Shown here: in pieces, positions 1 to 8,807 of the stretch
Numbering within the stretch: position 1 is the stretch's first letter
Layout: every line of letters begins with the position of its first letter
Assembly: GCA_030695565.1 (NCBI GenBank)
Contig: JAUYRZ010000067.1
Location: forward strand, 1 to 64,000
Reading direction: 5' to 3'
DNA length: 64,000 bases
Origin: Archangium sp.
Lineage (GTDB): Bacteria; Myxococcota; Myxococcia; Myxococcales; Myxococcaceae
The notes under the pieces: generated by a model
Told to the model about the DNA's origin: nothing
Databases searched by the model: none
Seen by the model: the letters and a program-made list of their open reading frames with translations, nothing else
Position numbers and translations under genes: made by a program

Positions 1-465
1 TGCGCGGCCCAGCACGGTGGTCTTCAGCAGCGCCTTGTCGTCGGGCTTCATGTGCGCGACGAGGGCCTTCACGTAGTCGACCCAGAGGGTGTGCCAGCTC
101 TGCTCGGGCTTCTCGGCGATCCACTTGCCGAGGAACTCGTACGCGGGGCTCGCTTTCTCGAGGCCGATGCTCTTGGAGGCCTCCATGATCGCCTCCCGCT
201 CCTTCGCGTCGATGGCGCCATCGGCCCACGCAACTTCGATCACCGGGTAGAGCGACATCACCAGGGTGGCCGCGCCGCCCAGCTTCAGGTCGGAGAGCGC
301 CCCCAGCACCTTTTCGTCGGTGATGCCCGTGAGCTTCTGCAGCTCGTCCTTCGAGGTCTCCCTCGCGGCGGCGTCTTTGAGCTTCTGGACGAGTTCCTTC
401 TCGTGCTGCTGAAAGAACTGTTCCTCGAGAGCCTTGCGGCGGTCGTCCATGGAGTCGGTAGACAT
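1..465 (-). CDS. TerB-like protein, C-terminus outside window
   Basis: The gene reads leftwards out of the window, so only the first 155 residues are visible. The ATG at 465 is followed by a Lys/Glu-rich helical stretch (residues 1-55). A helix containing YPVIEVAWADGAIDAKE lies at about 73-89 and a second Trp/acidic helix at 115-140. The 'W.DG.ID..E' pattern is typical of TerB-fold (tellurite-resistance-like) proteins, in which acidic residues of paired helices may bind metal. No signal peptide or membrane segment is seen, so it is probably cytoplasmic. The function is unknown. The next gene on the same strand starts 54 bases upstream of this one's 5' end and may be co-transcribed. Confidence 0.7.
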   Translation of the reverse strand, partial: MSTDSMDDRRKALEEQFFQQHEKELVQKLKDAAARETSKDELQKLTGITDEKVLGALSDLKLGGAATLVMSLYPVIEVAWADGAIDAKEREAIMEASKSIGLEKASPAYEFLGKWIAEKPEQSWHTLWVDYVKALVAHMKPDDKALLKTTVLGRA

Positions 466-519
466 GCTTCTGTGTTTGCCAGCGCAGGCCCTCGACTTCA
501 ACTGCCAACCTCTCCCCTA

Positions 520-909
520 CTACCGCCGGCTGGCGCGGGCCTTCACGTCGACCGTGGAGTGGGTGAGCCAGTAGCGCAGGTCTTCGGTCAGGCCCCCCTT
601 CTGGGCCGCGGTCTCCGGAGAAGTGGGCAGACCAAGCACCAGCTTGGGGCGCTCTTCCCGCTCGCGGAGGATGCGCACCACGAAACGTTGGGTGACCGGG
701 GGCAGCACGGTCACGTCAGGCACGTAGACCACCGCGCGGGAATTGGTGACCGCACGCTCGAGCGAGGCCGCATCTTTGGCTTCAATCAACCCGGCACCGG
801 CGATCTCCTGCGTCGCGGCGACGGCGAGCGCGCGGCGATCGGCTTCGGTGCCGCCGTAGAGCAGCGCAGACACCCGGTTCTTCTTGAGCGCGTCGAGCGA
901 GTAGGTCAT
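520..909 (-). CDS. Small protein resembling a degenerate sigma54-activator AAA+ domain
   Basis: A 129-residue protein starting at an ATG at 909. The central stretch VVYVPDVTVLPPVTQRFVV followed by RILREREERP parallels the Walker B/sensor region of sigma54 enhancer-binding AAA+ domains ('FLDEI..LP...Q..LLRVLQE.E'). LTEDLRYWL near residue 110 matches their 'FREDLYYRL' motif. No Walker A loop, GAFTGA loop or helix-turn-helix is present, so it cannot be a normal activator. It may be a stripped-down regulator or interaction module. It sits 21 bases downstream of the response regulator-cyclase gene on the same strand, which suggests a shared transcript. The family assignment rests on motif reading only. 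Confidence 0.65.
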   Translation of the reverse strand: MTYSLDALKKNRVSALLYGGTEADRRALAVAATQEIAGAGLIEAKDAASLERAVTNSRAVVYVPDVTVLPPVTQRFVVRILREREERPKLVLGLPTSPETAAQKGGLTEDLRYWLTHSTVDVKARASRR

Positions 910-930
910 CGGCTTCTTTCTAACTGGATT

Positions 931-2409
931 CTAAAAGCGCCGCTGCGCGGAGAGCGCATCGTCGAGCTCCGGTGTGACACGGAAGAGCGGCACCGGGTGG
1001 GTCTTGCCTTTCACGCGCACCGGAATGAGCGGCTCGAGCGTGCCGACGTGAGCGAGCGCGGTGGCGGTGCCTTCGCCGACCAGAACCTCGCCGGGGCCCG
1101 CGAGCGCGCAGAGCCGGCTGGCCACGTTCACCGTGTCGCCGATGCAGGTGTATTCGGTGCGCCGGGCGTTCCCCAGGCTGCCGGCGAGCACCGGCCCGGT
1201 GTTGAGCCCGATGCCCAGCTCGAACTGCGGCCCTTCGGGGTCGAGCGCATTCAAGGCTCGCAGCTCAGCGTGCATGCGCAGCGCCGCGCTCACCGCTGAG
1301 GCGACGTCGTCTTCATGACGAACCGGCGCGCCCCACACCGCCATCAACCCGTCCCCCAGGAACTTGTCGAGCGTGCCGCCCCACTCCAGCACCGCGTCGG
1401 CGAGCCGGCCGAGCACGTCGTTGAGCATGCGCATCACTTCTTCAGGAGGGCGCGACTCGGCGAAGGCGGTGAAGTTGCGGAGGTCGGCGAACAGCACGGT
1501 CACTTCGCGCTTCTCACCGGTGAGCACGATGTCGCCGTGCCGGAGGATCTCCTCGACCACCGCGTCGGAGGTGTACCGCGCGAAGAGCCTTCGCATGCGT
1601 TCGGTCTCGCGCGTGCGGCGGAGCACCGTCTCGACGCGCGCCCCGAGCTCTTCCATCGAAGCGCCCTTGTTCACGTAGTCGTCGGCGCCTTCACGCAGGC
1701 CCTTCACCCGCTGCGTGTCGGCGTCGTTGGCGGTGAGGATGATCACCGGCAACGAGTGGGTGGGGCCCGTCTTGAGCCTTCGGCAGACTTCGCTGCCATC
1801 GATGCCGGGCATGTCGAGATCGGTCAGCACCAGGTGCGGCTTGATGACGTCGATCTGCTCGAGCGCGAGGAACGGATCGTTGAAGCAGGTGACCTCGTAG
1901 CCCTGCGCGGTGAGCGCCTCCTGCACCAGCGCGCACGCCAGCTCGCTGTCGTCGATCACCATCAGGCGAAGGCCGTTGGCGGGCACCGCGGTCTCGGTGG
2001 TGCTCGCGGGCTCGGGCGGGCTGGGCGACATGCGGGCCTGCAGCCCCAGCGCTTCGTAGAGCTGTTTGTGATCGAGGGCGCTTTGCTCGACCAACACCTC
2101 GCCGATGCGTTTGCCGGTCTTCTGCTGCGAAGCGAGGGCCGCCTCCACCTGCGCTTCGCTCACGTAGCGGAGCCCGACGAGGATCTCCCCGAGCGGCGGG
2201 CGATCGAGCACCACCGCGTCGCCCTTCTGCACGGCGAGCGACAAGGCGCGCTGCAGCTGGCCGCGGGTCAAGTAACCCAACGAGAGCAGCGACTCACCGA
2301 CGCGGCTGCCGGTCAACGGCTGCAGGGCCAGCGCCTCCTGCACCTGTCCCTCGGTGACGAGGCCCTGCTGAATGAGGAAGTCGCCGAAGCGGCGAACGGG
2401 GTCGGTCAT
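931..2409 (-). CDS. Response regulator fused to class III adenylate/guanylate cyclase, with four N-terminal repeats
   Basis: A 492-residue signalling protein. Residues 8-120 hold four short repeats of the type 'hGE.Lh..Ghh...Q...AL', like the N-terminal domain of GspE/PilB. A CheY-like receiver spans about 148-265: MVIDDSE acidic pocket, TDLDMPG with the phospho-accepting Asp near 197, and the conserved Lys of YVNKGAS near 248. A class III nucleotide cyclase domain follows from about 295: [10 protein letters not shown] and [14 protein letters not shown] supply the two metal-binding Asp residues, near 309 and 353. It should make cAMP or cGMP under control of a cognate histidine kinase. No kinase gene is nearby. 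I chose the ATG at 2409; a GTG five codons earlier is also open. Confidence 0.92.
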   Translation of the reverse strand: MTDPVRRFGDFLIQQGLVTEGQVQEALALQPLTGSRVGESLLSLGYLTRGQLQRALSLAVQKGDAVVLDRPPLGEILVGLRYVSEAQVEAALASQQKTGKRIGEVLVEQSALDHKQLYEALGLQARMSPSPPEPASTTETAVPANGLRLMVIDDSELACALVQEALTAQGYEVTCFNDPFLALEQIDVIKPHLVLTDLDMPGIDGSEVCRRLKTGPTHSLPVIILTANDADTQRVKGLREGADDYVNKGASMEELGARVETVLRRTRETERMRRLFARYTSDAVVEEILRHGDIVLTGEKREVTVLFADLRNFTAFAESRPPEEVMRMLNDVLGRLADAVLEWGGTLDKFLGDGLMAVWGAPVRHEDDVASAVSAALRMHAELRALNALDPEGPQFELGIGLNTGPVLAGSLGNARRTEYTCIGDTVNVASRLCALAGPGEVLVGEGTATALAHVGTLEPLIPVRVKGKTHPVPLFRVTPELDDALSAQRRF

Positions 2410-2497
2410 GAAGCGAGGAACCACAGTGTACTCAATGCCCGCGCGGCTTCACGTTTCTGAGCTTTCCCTGCGCGGCGAAGCCGGGGAAGTTGGGAAG

Positions 2498-3925
2498 ATG
2501 AACGAAGCAGGCAGCAATCGGCCCTCGGAGGTCGCCCAGCTGAGGCATCTGCTGGAGTCGCCCCAGCGCGGCCTGAACATCTGCTCCATCAGCGGGCCGG
2601 GGGGCGTGGGGAAGAGCTTCCTCCTCTCGCACGTGCTGGCCGACTTCGAGCTCGGCGCTGCGGGGTACGTGCACCTGTCGGTGAACGCGGCCAACATCGA
2701 GGCCCGCTCCGACTTCTTCGCCGTACTGGAGCAGCTCTTTCGCCGCAGCCTGCCGCCGCCGGCGGATCCGAAGAAGGACTACTTCCCCCACTTGCGGCGC
2801 GTGGCGCAGCTGCATCGGGAGGTGATCGAGCGCGCCTCCGCCGAGCTGAAGAAAAGCGGCGTGCCCGACCTGGTTCGAGACTCCGTGCTGGCATTGCTCA
2901 AGGCAGGTCACGTGCTGAACGCCGCGGTGCCGAACGGATCACGTCATCTCAAGGTCGCCTCGGGTCGGCTCACCGGGTGGCTGGGGGCGGCCGCGAAGGT
3001 GGGGCAGGTCGCGCTCCAGGGGGCCCAGGCCCTCGATGAAGAAGACGTGGAGCGCGCGCTCGACTTCGCGTGGAAGCAGGCGCGCGAGCTGAAGAGCCTC
3101 ACGGAAGGGGTGGGAAGGCTGCGGCAGATTCTGGGCTTTGCTGATCAAGACCGGGTGCGCCGCGAGCTCTTCGCCTTCACCGCCGAGCAGCTGGTCACCG
3201 ACCTCTCGGCGGCGATCGGCGGCTACCAGGCCAAAGACAGGCTCACGTTTCTCCACGGCCAGATCGACGGAGCGAAACGGCTGCTGCTGGTGATCGACGA
3301 CTACGAAATTCTCTCTCCCTTGTTGAGCGAGTTTCTGGTCGGGGCGTTCGTGCCTCGACTCGCTGCGGCGGGTTTCGACACGGTGATGGTGGTGCTCTGC
3401 CGCGACGACCTCGAGGCGACGCACGAAGGGTGGGCGCAACACAGCAAGCAGTACCTGCGCCCGCCCGTAAAGCTCTCGGCGTTCGACGAACCGACGGCCA
3501 CGCAGCTGCTCGCCCAGGCGGGCGTTCCAGAAGAACGCAGGCGCGCCCTGTACGAGGCGACGCAGGGCTACCCCTTTCTGCTGACCCTGGCGATCGAAGA
3601 GGCGGGCGCGGCGGGCGCGGACTCCGCGTTGTTCCTGCGCAAGTTCTTCGATCGCACCACGCGGTGGATGTCGCCCCGCGAGCGCGAGTGGTTCGAGCGC
3701 ATCTGCTACCTCGAGCGCGTCGACGAAGACACGCTGGGGCCGCTCTTCCCGGGCGAAGACGTGGGGAAGATCGTCGACTGGTTCGAACGCGAGCCGTCAA
3801 TTCGGGATCCGAGCACGGCGTTCTGGCGCGTGCGCCCGCTCGTGAGGGAGAAGGTGCTGCGGTACCTCGAGGTGCGCGCGCCTTCCAAGCATCGTGAACG
3901 GCTCGCGCTGGCGGGCAGCCGCTGA
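2498..3925 (+). CDS. STAND/NACHT-like P-loop ATPase
   Basis: A 475-residue protein. GPGGVGKS (residues 33-40) is a Walker A loop. LLLVIDDYE (about 262-270) is a Walker B strand with two Asp, as in AAA_16/STAND ATPases. The region after residue 300, with TATQLLAQAGVPEERRRAL and YEATQGYPFLLTLA, resembles the winged-helix/sensor part of these ATPases. The reading frame is open further upstream, into the divergent cyclase gene. MNEAGSNRPS at 2498 is preferred because it lies clear of that gene and has a purine-rich stretch just before it. There is no obvious C-terminal repeat sensor, and the effector or partner is unknown. The hairpin at 3942-3964 follows directly. Confidence 0.85.
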   Translation: MNEAGSNRPSEVAQLRHLLESPQRGLNICSISGPGGVGKSFLLSHVLADFELGAAGYVHLSVNAANIEARSDFFAVLEQLFRRSLPPPADPKKDYFPHLRRVAQLHREVIERASAELKKSGVPDLVRDSVLALLKAGHVLNAAVPNGSRHLKVASGRLTGWLGAAAKVGQVALQGAQALDEEDVERALDFAWKQARELKSLTEGVGRLRQILGFADQDRVRRELFAFTAEQLVTDLSAAIGGYQAKDRLTFLHGQIDGAKRLLLVIDDYEILSPLLSEFLVGAFVPRLAAAGFDTVMVVLCRDDLEATHEGWAQHSKQYLRPPVKLSAFDEPTATQLLAQAGVPEERRRALYEATQGYPFLLTLAIEEAGAAGADSALFLRKFFDRTTRWMSPREREWFERICYLERVDEDTLGPLFPGEDVGKIVDWFEREPSIRDPSTAFWRVRPLVREKVLRYLEVRAPSKHRERLALAGSR

Positions 3926-3941
3926 TCAGCCCTCTCCCCGA

Positions 3942-3964
3942 CCCTCTCCCCCTCGGGGAGAGGG
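3942..3964. repeat. Dispersed palindrome copy (terminator-like)
   Basis: Perfect 10-bp arms CCCTCTCCCC / GGGGAGAGGG around the loop CTC, 16 bases after the ATPase stop codon. No T-run follows. It belongs to the intergenic family seen throughout this window. Confidence 0.85.
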
Positions 3965-4085
3965 AGGCAGCGGGTGGGCGGGTCGGGATCAGCTTCACGA
4001 GGTCGAAGCTCACCTCACGGCGATCGCCGGAACGTTGACGCACATGTCGGAGCCCAGTCCGGAGTCGCGCAAGCCCCTGAACTGA

Positions 4086-5915
4086 ATCGACGTCGACAGC
4101 GACGGCGATCGGCTGCCCGACAGCTGGGAGCGTGGTGCGAGCCTGACCGCGCAGCGCGACTCCGATGCCGATGGCACGCCTGACTACCGCGACCTCGACT
4201 CCGACGGAGACCTCATCAGCGACGAGCTCGAAACGAACCTCACCGGCACCCTGGTGGACACCGACGGTGATGGCACGCCTGACGTGCTCGACCTCGACTC
4301 CGATGAAGACGGCATCGCCGACTTCCGCGAGTCGTCGGATGACTTCGATCACGACGGCCTGGGCAACTGGCGCGACCTCGACTCCGACGGTGACGGCCTG
4401 ACCGACACCTGGGAGAAGGGCCCGACCAGCGTGCCGCGCGACTCCGACCTCGATGGACACCCTGACTTCATCGATCTCGACAGCGACGGCGACACCATTC
4501 CCGACAGCGTCGAGCGCGGCATCATCTCGGGTGTGTTCGCCGATACCGATGGCGACGGCACGCTCAACCTGCTCGACCTCGACAGCGACAACGACTGCAT
4601 GCCCGACATCGACGAGCCCTTCTTCTCCACCGACGCCTCGATGCCTCGTGGCAACCCGAGCGACAACTGTGGAGTGGGCGGCGCGTGCAACGTGGCCACG
4701 GGCGCCTGCATCGTGCCCTGCACCACCGACGCGGACTGCGGTGGCTTGAGCAGCGGCGACATCTGCGAGCCCACCACGCGCACCTGCGTGAACGGTTGCC
4801 GCGGCCTCAACGGCAACGGGTGTCCGGCCTCGCAGTTCTGCACCTCGGCGACGGTCGCCGCGGGCATCTGCGAGCTGGACAGCGACGGCGACGGCCTGGT
4901 CGACCGGCTCGAGCTGCAGCTGGGTCTCGACCCGATGCAGGGCGACAGCGATGGCGATGGCATCGGCGATGAGGTCGAGAGCAACGGTGGCGTGGTGGTC
5001 GATACCGATCACGACGGCGTCGTCGATGCCCTCGATGGCGACAGCGATGGCGACGGCATTCGCGACCTCACCGAAGGCGCGCCGAACTACCGCAACCTCG
5101 ACTCCGATGGCGATGGCTACCCCGACTCCGTCGAGCTCGCGGTCGACACCGACGGCGACGGCCTGGCCGACTACCTCGACCTCGACTCCGACGGGGACGG
5201 CGTGACCGACGCGCAAGAGCTGGCGTTCGGTACGGCCCGCACCAACGTCGACTCGGATGGCGACGGCATTCCCGACGGCGTGGAGCTCGGGGTGGACACC
5301 GATGGTGATGGCGTCATCGACGCGCTCGACACCGACAGCGACGCCGATGGCCTGGTGGACGCGCTCGAAGCCGGCGCTGATGCGAAGCACCCGGTCGACA
5401 GCGACCACGACGGCAAGCCCGACTACCAGGACACCGACTCCGACGGCGACGGCATTCCCGACGCGGTCGAGCGGGGCAGCACGGCCAACGGCACCGACAC
5501 CGATGGTGACGGGGTGACCGACGTCCTCGACACCGACTCCGATGGTGACGGGGTGAACGACGCGGCCGAAGCGGGTCAGAACCCCGCCCAGCCGATCGAC
5601 ACCGACGGTGATGGCCTGGCCGACTTCCGCGACGTCGACAGCGACAACGACTGCATCAGTGACGAGGTCGAAGAGGCGAGCAGCCGGTTGGTGGCAGGTG
5701 CACCTTCGGGCGACGCAGACCTCAACTGCCCGGCTTCGGCGCCGATGTGTGACACCACCGTGGGCCGCTGCGTGTTGCCGGAGAACGCAGTGCCGGTGAC
5801 CCGTGCACGGTTGCAGGGCGCCGGTGGCAACGCGGGTTGCAGCTCGGTGGGTGGATTCACCGGCCTGCTCGGGTTGCTGATGCTGGGCCTGCGCCGCCGC
5901 CGTTCGGCTCGCTGA
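4086..5915 (+). CDS. Thrombospondin type-3 repeat protein with MYXO-CTERM tail; 5' end missing
   Basis: The frame encodes about 27 Asp-rich repeats of the form D(S/T)DGDG..D. These are TSP3-type calcium-binding loops, alternating with 'DxLDLDSDGDG' linkers. A Cys-rich insert of about 70 residues lies between repeats 11 and 12 (4660-4880). The C-terminus ends with a Gly-Cys, a hydrophobic helix (GFTGLLGLLMLGL) and RRRRSAR, the MYXO-CTERM signal for surface sorting. The repeats begin right after an in-frame TGA (4083-4085), with no signal peptide and no start codon. The first conventional start in frame is a GTG at 4254. This suggests a deletion, a nonsense or frameshift mutation, or a sequence error at the 5' end. 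It is most likely a calcium-binding surface protein, now possibly broken. Confidence 0.8.
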   Translation: MDVDSDGDRLPDSWERGASLTAQRDSDADGTPDYRDLDSDGDLISDELETNLTGTLVDTDGDGTPDVLDLDSDEDGIADFRESSDDFDHDGLGNWRDLDSDGDGLTDTWEKGPTSVPRDSDLDGHPDFIDLDSDGDTIPDSVERGIISGVFADTDGDGTLNLLDLDSDNDCMPDIDEPFFSTDASMPRGNPSDNCGVGGACNVATGACIVPCTTDADCGGLSSGDICEPTTRTCVNGCRGLNGNGCPASQFCTSATVAAGICELDSDGDGLVDRLELQLGLDPMQGDSDGDGIGDEVESNGGVVVDTDHDGVVDALDGDSDGDGIRDLTEGAPNYRNLDSDGDGYPDSVELAVDTDGDGLADYLDLDSDGDGVTDAQELAFGTARTNVDSDGDGIPDGVELGVDTDGDGVIDALDTDSDADGLVDALEAGADAKHPVDSDHDGKPDYQDTDSDGDGIPDAVERGSTANGTDTDGDGVTDVLDTDSDGDGVNDAAEAGQNPAQPIDTDGDGLADFRDVDSDNDCISDEVEEASSRLVAGAPSGDADLNCPASAPMCDTTVGRCVLPENAVPVTRARLQGAGGNAGCSSVGGFTGLLGLLMLGLRRRRSAR

Positions 5916-5923
5916 AGGTGTCT

Positions 5924-5961
5924 CGTGCCGCTGAACGATCGTTCATTCGTTCAGCGGCACG
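5924..5961. terminator. Bidirectional hairpin between convergent genes
   Basis: A perfect 14-bp inverted repeat, GTGCCGCTGAACGA / TCGTTCAGCGGCAC (5925-5938 and 5947-5960), with an 8-base loop; a flanking C-G pair extends it. It lies between the stop codons of the repeat protein (5915) and the leftward gene ending at 5985. There is no T-run. It differs in sequence from the CCCTCTCCC family. Confidence 0.8.
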
Positions 5962-5984
5962 GTGGTTTCAGAAGTGGCGGGGCG

Positions 5985-7106
5985 TCAGAAGCGACCAACG
6001 ACCGTCAGCCCGCCGCCGCCCTGTGGGAGTGCGAAGAAGGACACTTTCGGTGCGGTGGGGGCCAGCCCCAGTGCGTTGCCGATGAGCATGCCTCCGCCGA
6101 TGCCGAGCCCAAGGATCGCGATGGACGCGAAGGTGATGGCAGCTCCCTGGGTGCCGAAAGGATCCAACCACGGCAATGTCGCGAAGGTCGCGATGGCCGC
6201 TGCGAAGCCGATGCCGAGCGGAATGAGCCCCCACAATTCCATGCGCGGCGACTTGCCGTTCACCAGGTCGGTGTGCACCGCCGACCCCACCAGCAAGGCG
6301 ACGCCCAGACCCACCAGGCCGATGGCCGCGATGCTCGTAAGGCCCCCGTAAACCGCGGTGAATTCGGCCGAGAAGAGCACGGGCGGCATCCAGCCCACGA
6401 TCGCGATGACAGAGAGCGGAATGAGACCCCACCAGGTCATCATCGCGCGCGGTACGGGCTCGTCGAGGAGCGTGGCCGAGCCCGTCGAGGTGGTGAAGGG
6501 CGGCTCGGTGAACGTGACGGGCTGGGAAAGCGGAGGGGGAACCAAGGTGGCGACCTGCCGCCCTGTGTCGACTGGGGCCGACATGTCGAGTTGCACCGTC
6601 TGGGCCTGGCCGCTCTTCACGAGCACTTCAGCGCGGCTCACCTGCCCGTCTGCGCCCGTCGCCTCAAGGGCATGTCGGCCGATGGTGAGCTTCGTGGTCA
6701 AGGGCAGGGGGCCGAAATCGGCGCCGTCGATGCGCAGGGTGGCCCGGGAGAGCGTCGTCGACACCTCGACAGAGCCTGGCGGCACGCTTTCGCGGGCCTC
6801 GTCGAAGAGCGCCAGCGCCGCGGGAGGTGCCCGCTCCTTGTCGAGCTTCACTTCGCCGTCGGCCTGCAGCGCGAGCACGAACGCTGCGCGCGCCTTGTCC
6901 TTCTTCCCCTGCGCGAGCAGCACCAGCCCACGCAAGACCTGCAGCCGCCCGGTCTCGCGCGCGTCGCTGGTGCGCGTCAAAACCTGGTCGGCCATCTTGA
7001 GCGCGAGCTTCAAGTCGCCGTCGCCGTAGAGGCTCTCAGCCTCCGACAGCGACTGCGCAAACACGAGACCCGGCACCAGAAAACACAGCACCAACAATCG
7101 ATTCAT
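5985..7106 (-). CDS. Exported TPR/PEGA membrane protein
   Basis: A 373-residue protein with a signal peptide (MNRLLVLCFLVPGLVFAQ, cleavage after AQ likely). A short helical TPR-like part (EAESLYGDGDLKLALKMADQ) follows. At about residues 115-180 is a beta-rich PEGA-like domain (ATLRIDGADFGPLPLTTKL). The C-terminal third has four or five hydrophobic segments from about 225 to 365. The start ATG overlaps the stop of the upstream kinase by four bases (ATGA), indicating translational coupling. It probably acts in the envelope with the kinase and the outer-membrane protein of the same run. No enzymatic motif is seen. Confidence 0.85.
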   Translation of the reverse strand: MNRLLVLCFLVPGLVFAQSLSEAESLYGDGDLKLALKMADQVLTRTSDARETGRLQVLRGLVLLAQGKKDKARAAFVLALQADGEVKLDKERAPPAALALFDEARESVPPGSVEVSTTLSRATLRIDGADFGPLPLTTKLTIGRHALEATGADGQVSRAEVLVKSGQAQTVQLDMSAPVDTGRQVATLVPPPLSQPVTFTEPPFTTSTGSATLLDEPVPRAMMTWWGLIPLSVIAIVGWMPPVLFSAEFTAVYGGLTSIAAIGLVGLGVALLVGSAVHTDLVNGKSPRMELWGLIPLGIGFAAAIATFATLPWLDPFGTQGAAITFASIAILGLGIGGGMLIGNALGLAPTAPKVSFFALPQGGGGLTVVGRF

Positions 7107-8761
7107 TGAGCCATCTCCACGAGCACCTTCAGCGGCTTTCCCGCGACGACCGTAATGTCACGGGAGACCGGCTCCGCACCAACGCGACGAAAGACGACCC
7201 GGTGCGGGCCAGCTCTCAAGGACTGAACGAAGGGCGTCGCCTGCTGCCGCTCGCCGTCGATGTCGACGTACGCGGGCACCGGGCCGCCCCTGGCCTTGGC
7301 GACGAAGGTGACCTCGGCGCTCCCCCGGAGGCTGGGCCTGTCAGCTGGCAGCTTGTCCGCGACGGGCAGCTTGTCCGCGACGGGCAGCTTGCCGGCGACG
7401 GGCAGTTTGCCGGCGACGGGCAGCTTGTCGGCGACGGGCAGTTTGTCGGCGACGGGCAGCTTGTCGGCGACGGGCAGCTTGTCGGCGACGGGCAGTTTGT
7501 CGGCGACGGGCAGTTTATCGGCGACGGGCAGTTTGTCGGCGACGGGCAGTTTGTCCGCGACGGGCAGTTTGTCCGCGACGGGCGTGGTCGGCACGACGGG
7601 GTTCGGCTCGACGAGGGGCTTCTGCTCGACGACCGCCGTGCCCGCAGACGACCACGGCGCCCACGCGACAAGCCCGCCCACGACGACGATCACGACGAGA
7701 CTGGAGGCAATCAGCACCGGCCAGCGGCTGCGCGGAACGTCGATCTCCTTCTCTGCGGCAGGCGGCGCGGTCCTGGCCGATGCCGGCCGCGGTGTCGCGA
7801 GGGCGTGCACTGAAACCACACGCTTGGACGCGCCCGCGACGGGTATCGGCGGCCCGCTGGTCCACGCGGCCTCGAGTGCCCGGTAGAAGTCCCGCGCCGA
7901 AGCGTGGCGCTGGGCGGGGTCCTTCGAGAGGCCCTTCTGCAGCACCTCGCCCACGCCCGGCGGCAAGGCGATCAACGTCGCGGCGTCGGGCGGCACAGAG
8001 TCGACGTGCAGCCGCATCAGCTCGAAGTCGGTCTCTGCGTGAAAGACGGGCCGGCCGGTCACCAGCTCGAAGCAGATGGTTGCGAGTGCGTAGAGATCGG
8101 TGGCGGCGGTCGCGTGCCGGCCGGTGATCTGCTCAGGCGCCATGTAGCGCGGCGTGCCCATGAGCATGCCGGTGCGGGTCATCGTGTTGTTGGTTTCGCG
8201 CGCGACGCCGAGGTCGAGCAGCGTGACGTGTCCGTCAGGCGACACGAAGATGTTCGCGGGCTTCAGGTCGCGGTGCACCACCTGCTGCCCGTGCATGAAC
8301 TGCAAGCCCTCACAGATCTGCTTCAAGATCGGCAGCAGTTGGTCGTGCCCGAGCCGCTGGTGCTCGTTGAGCAGGTCGGAGAGCGTCGACCCTTCGAGAA
8401 ACTTCATCACGATGAACGGCGTGCCGCCGTGCTCGCCCACCGCGTAGACGGGCACGAGGTTCGGGTGGTCGAGTCGCGCCATGATGCGCGCCTCGCGGGC
8501 GAAGCGCGCCACGAGGTCGGCCTCGTGCAGCAGGTGCTTCGACATCATCTTGATGGCGACGCGGCGGCCCAGATCGAGATCTCTGGCCAGGAACACCGAA
8601 CCCATGCCGCCCTGGCCCAGCATGCGCTCGATGGCCCACTTGCCTTCGATGACTTCAGGCGCGGTGTTGCCCGCGTGGGTCGACTCCAGCGAGTGCGGCC
8701 AGCCGCACTGTGCGCAGAGAGCTGGGTCGTCGAGGCGGGCCTGACACGAGGGACAATCCAC
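7103..8761 (-). CDS. Hanks-type Ser/Thr kinase with zinc ribbon, TM segment and LPVADK repeats
   Basis: A 552-residue kinase. An N-terminal zinc ribbon (CPSC and CAQC, residues 3-19) precedes the catalytic domain (about 40-300), which has GQGGMGSVF, AIKMM with the ATP-binding Lys, and VVHRDLKPANIFV. The metal-binding motif reads DLG instead of DFG. A membrane helix lies at about 347-369. Outside it are 13 tandem six-residue LPVADK units (about 392-470), then a PEGA-like domain. GTG at 8761 places the zinc ribbon at the very N-terminus and has GGAGG upstream, though 15 bases away; the alternative is a TTG at 8800. It lies downstream of the outer-membrane protein gene and is coupled to the next gene. 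Confidence 0.9.
   Translation of the reverse strand: MDCPSCQARLDDPALCAQCGWPHSLESTHAGNTAPEVIEGKWAIERMLGQGGMGSVFLARDLDLGRRVAIKMMSKHLLHEADLVARFAREARIMARLDHPNLVPVYAVGEHGGTPFIVMKFLEGSTLSDLLNEHQRLGHDQLLPILKQICEGLQFMHGQQVVHRDLKPANIFVSPDGHVTLLDLGVARETNNTMTRTGMLMGTPRYMAPEQITGRHATAATDLYALATICFELVTGRPVFHAETDFELMRLHVDSVPPDAATLIALPPGVGEVLQKGLSKDPAQRHASARDFYRALEAAWTSGPPIPVAGASKRVVSVHALATPRPASARTAPPAAEKEIDVPRSRWPVLIASSLVVIVVVGGLVAWAPWSSAGTAVVEQKPLVEPNPVVPTTPVADKLPVADKLPVADKLPVADKLPVADKLPVADKLPVADKLPVADKLPVADKLPVAGKLPVAGKLPVADKLPVADKLPADRPSLRGSAEVTFVAKARGGPVPAYVDIDGERQQATPFVQSLRAGPHRVVFRRVGAEPVSRDITVVAGKPLKVLVEMAQ
7352..7585. repeat. 13 tandem copies of an 18-bp coding repeat
   Basis: Units of the form CTTGTCGGCGACGGGCAG (plus strand) repeat 13 times without a gap inside the kinase gene, encoding LPVADK (two units LPVAGK). 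Units differ only at a few third positions (CTT/TTT, TCG/TCC/GCC), so the array is recent or homogenised. The length keeps the reading frame. Confidence 0.95.
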
Positions 8762-8807
8762 GCGCGAACCTTGCCACCTCCGCCCTGAGGACCGGAGCAA
8801 TTCGTTC

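Noticed and set aside
52-1299. A 415-codon rightward open frame at the window start
   Set aside because: It lies over the leftward TerB-like, small AAA-like and cyclase genes, has no recognisable domain, and reflects the GC-rich antisense strand.
3243-5408. A 721-codon leftward open frame across the TSP3 repeat gene
   Set aside because: Its Val/Ala-rich repeats mirror the Asp-rich repeats of the plus strand; a shadow of the repetitive gene.
7352-7585. Tandem 18-bp repeats considered as CRISPR
   Set aside because: No spacers: the units are head-to-tail, in frame, and code for LPVADK.
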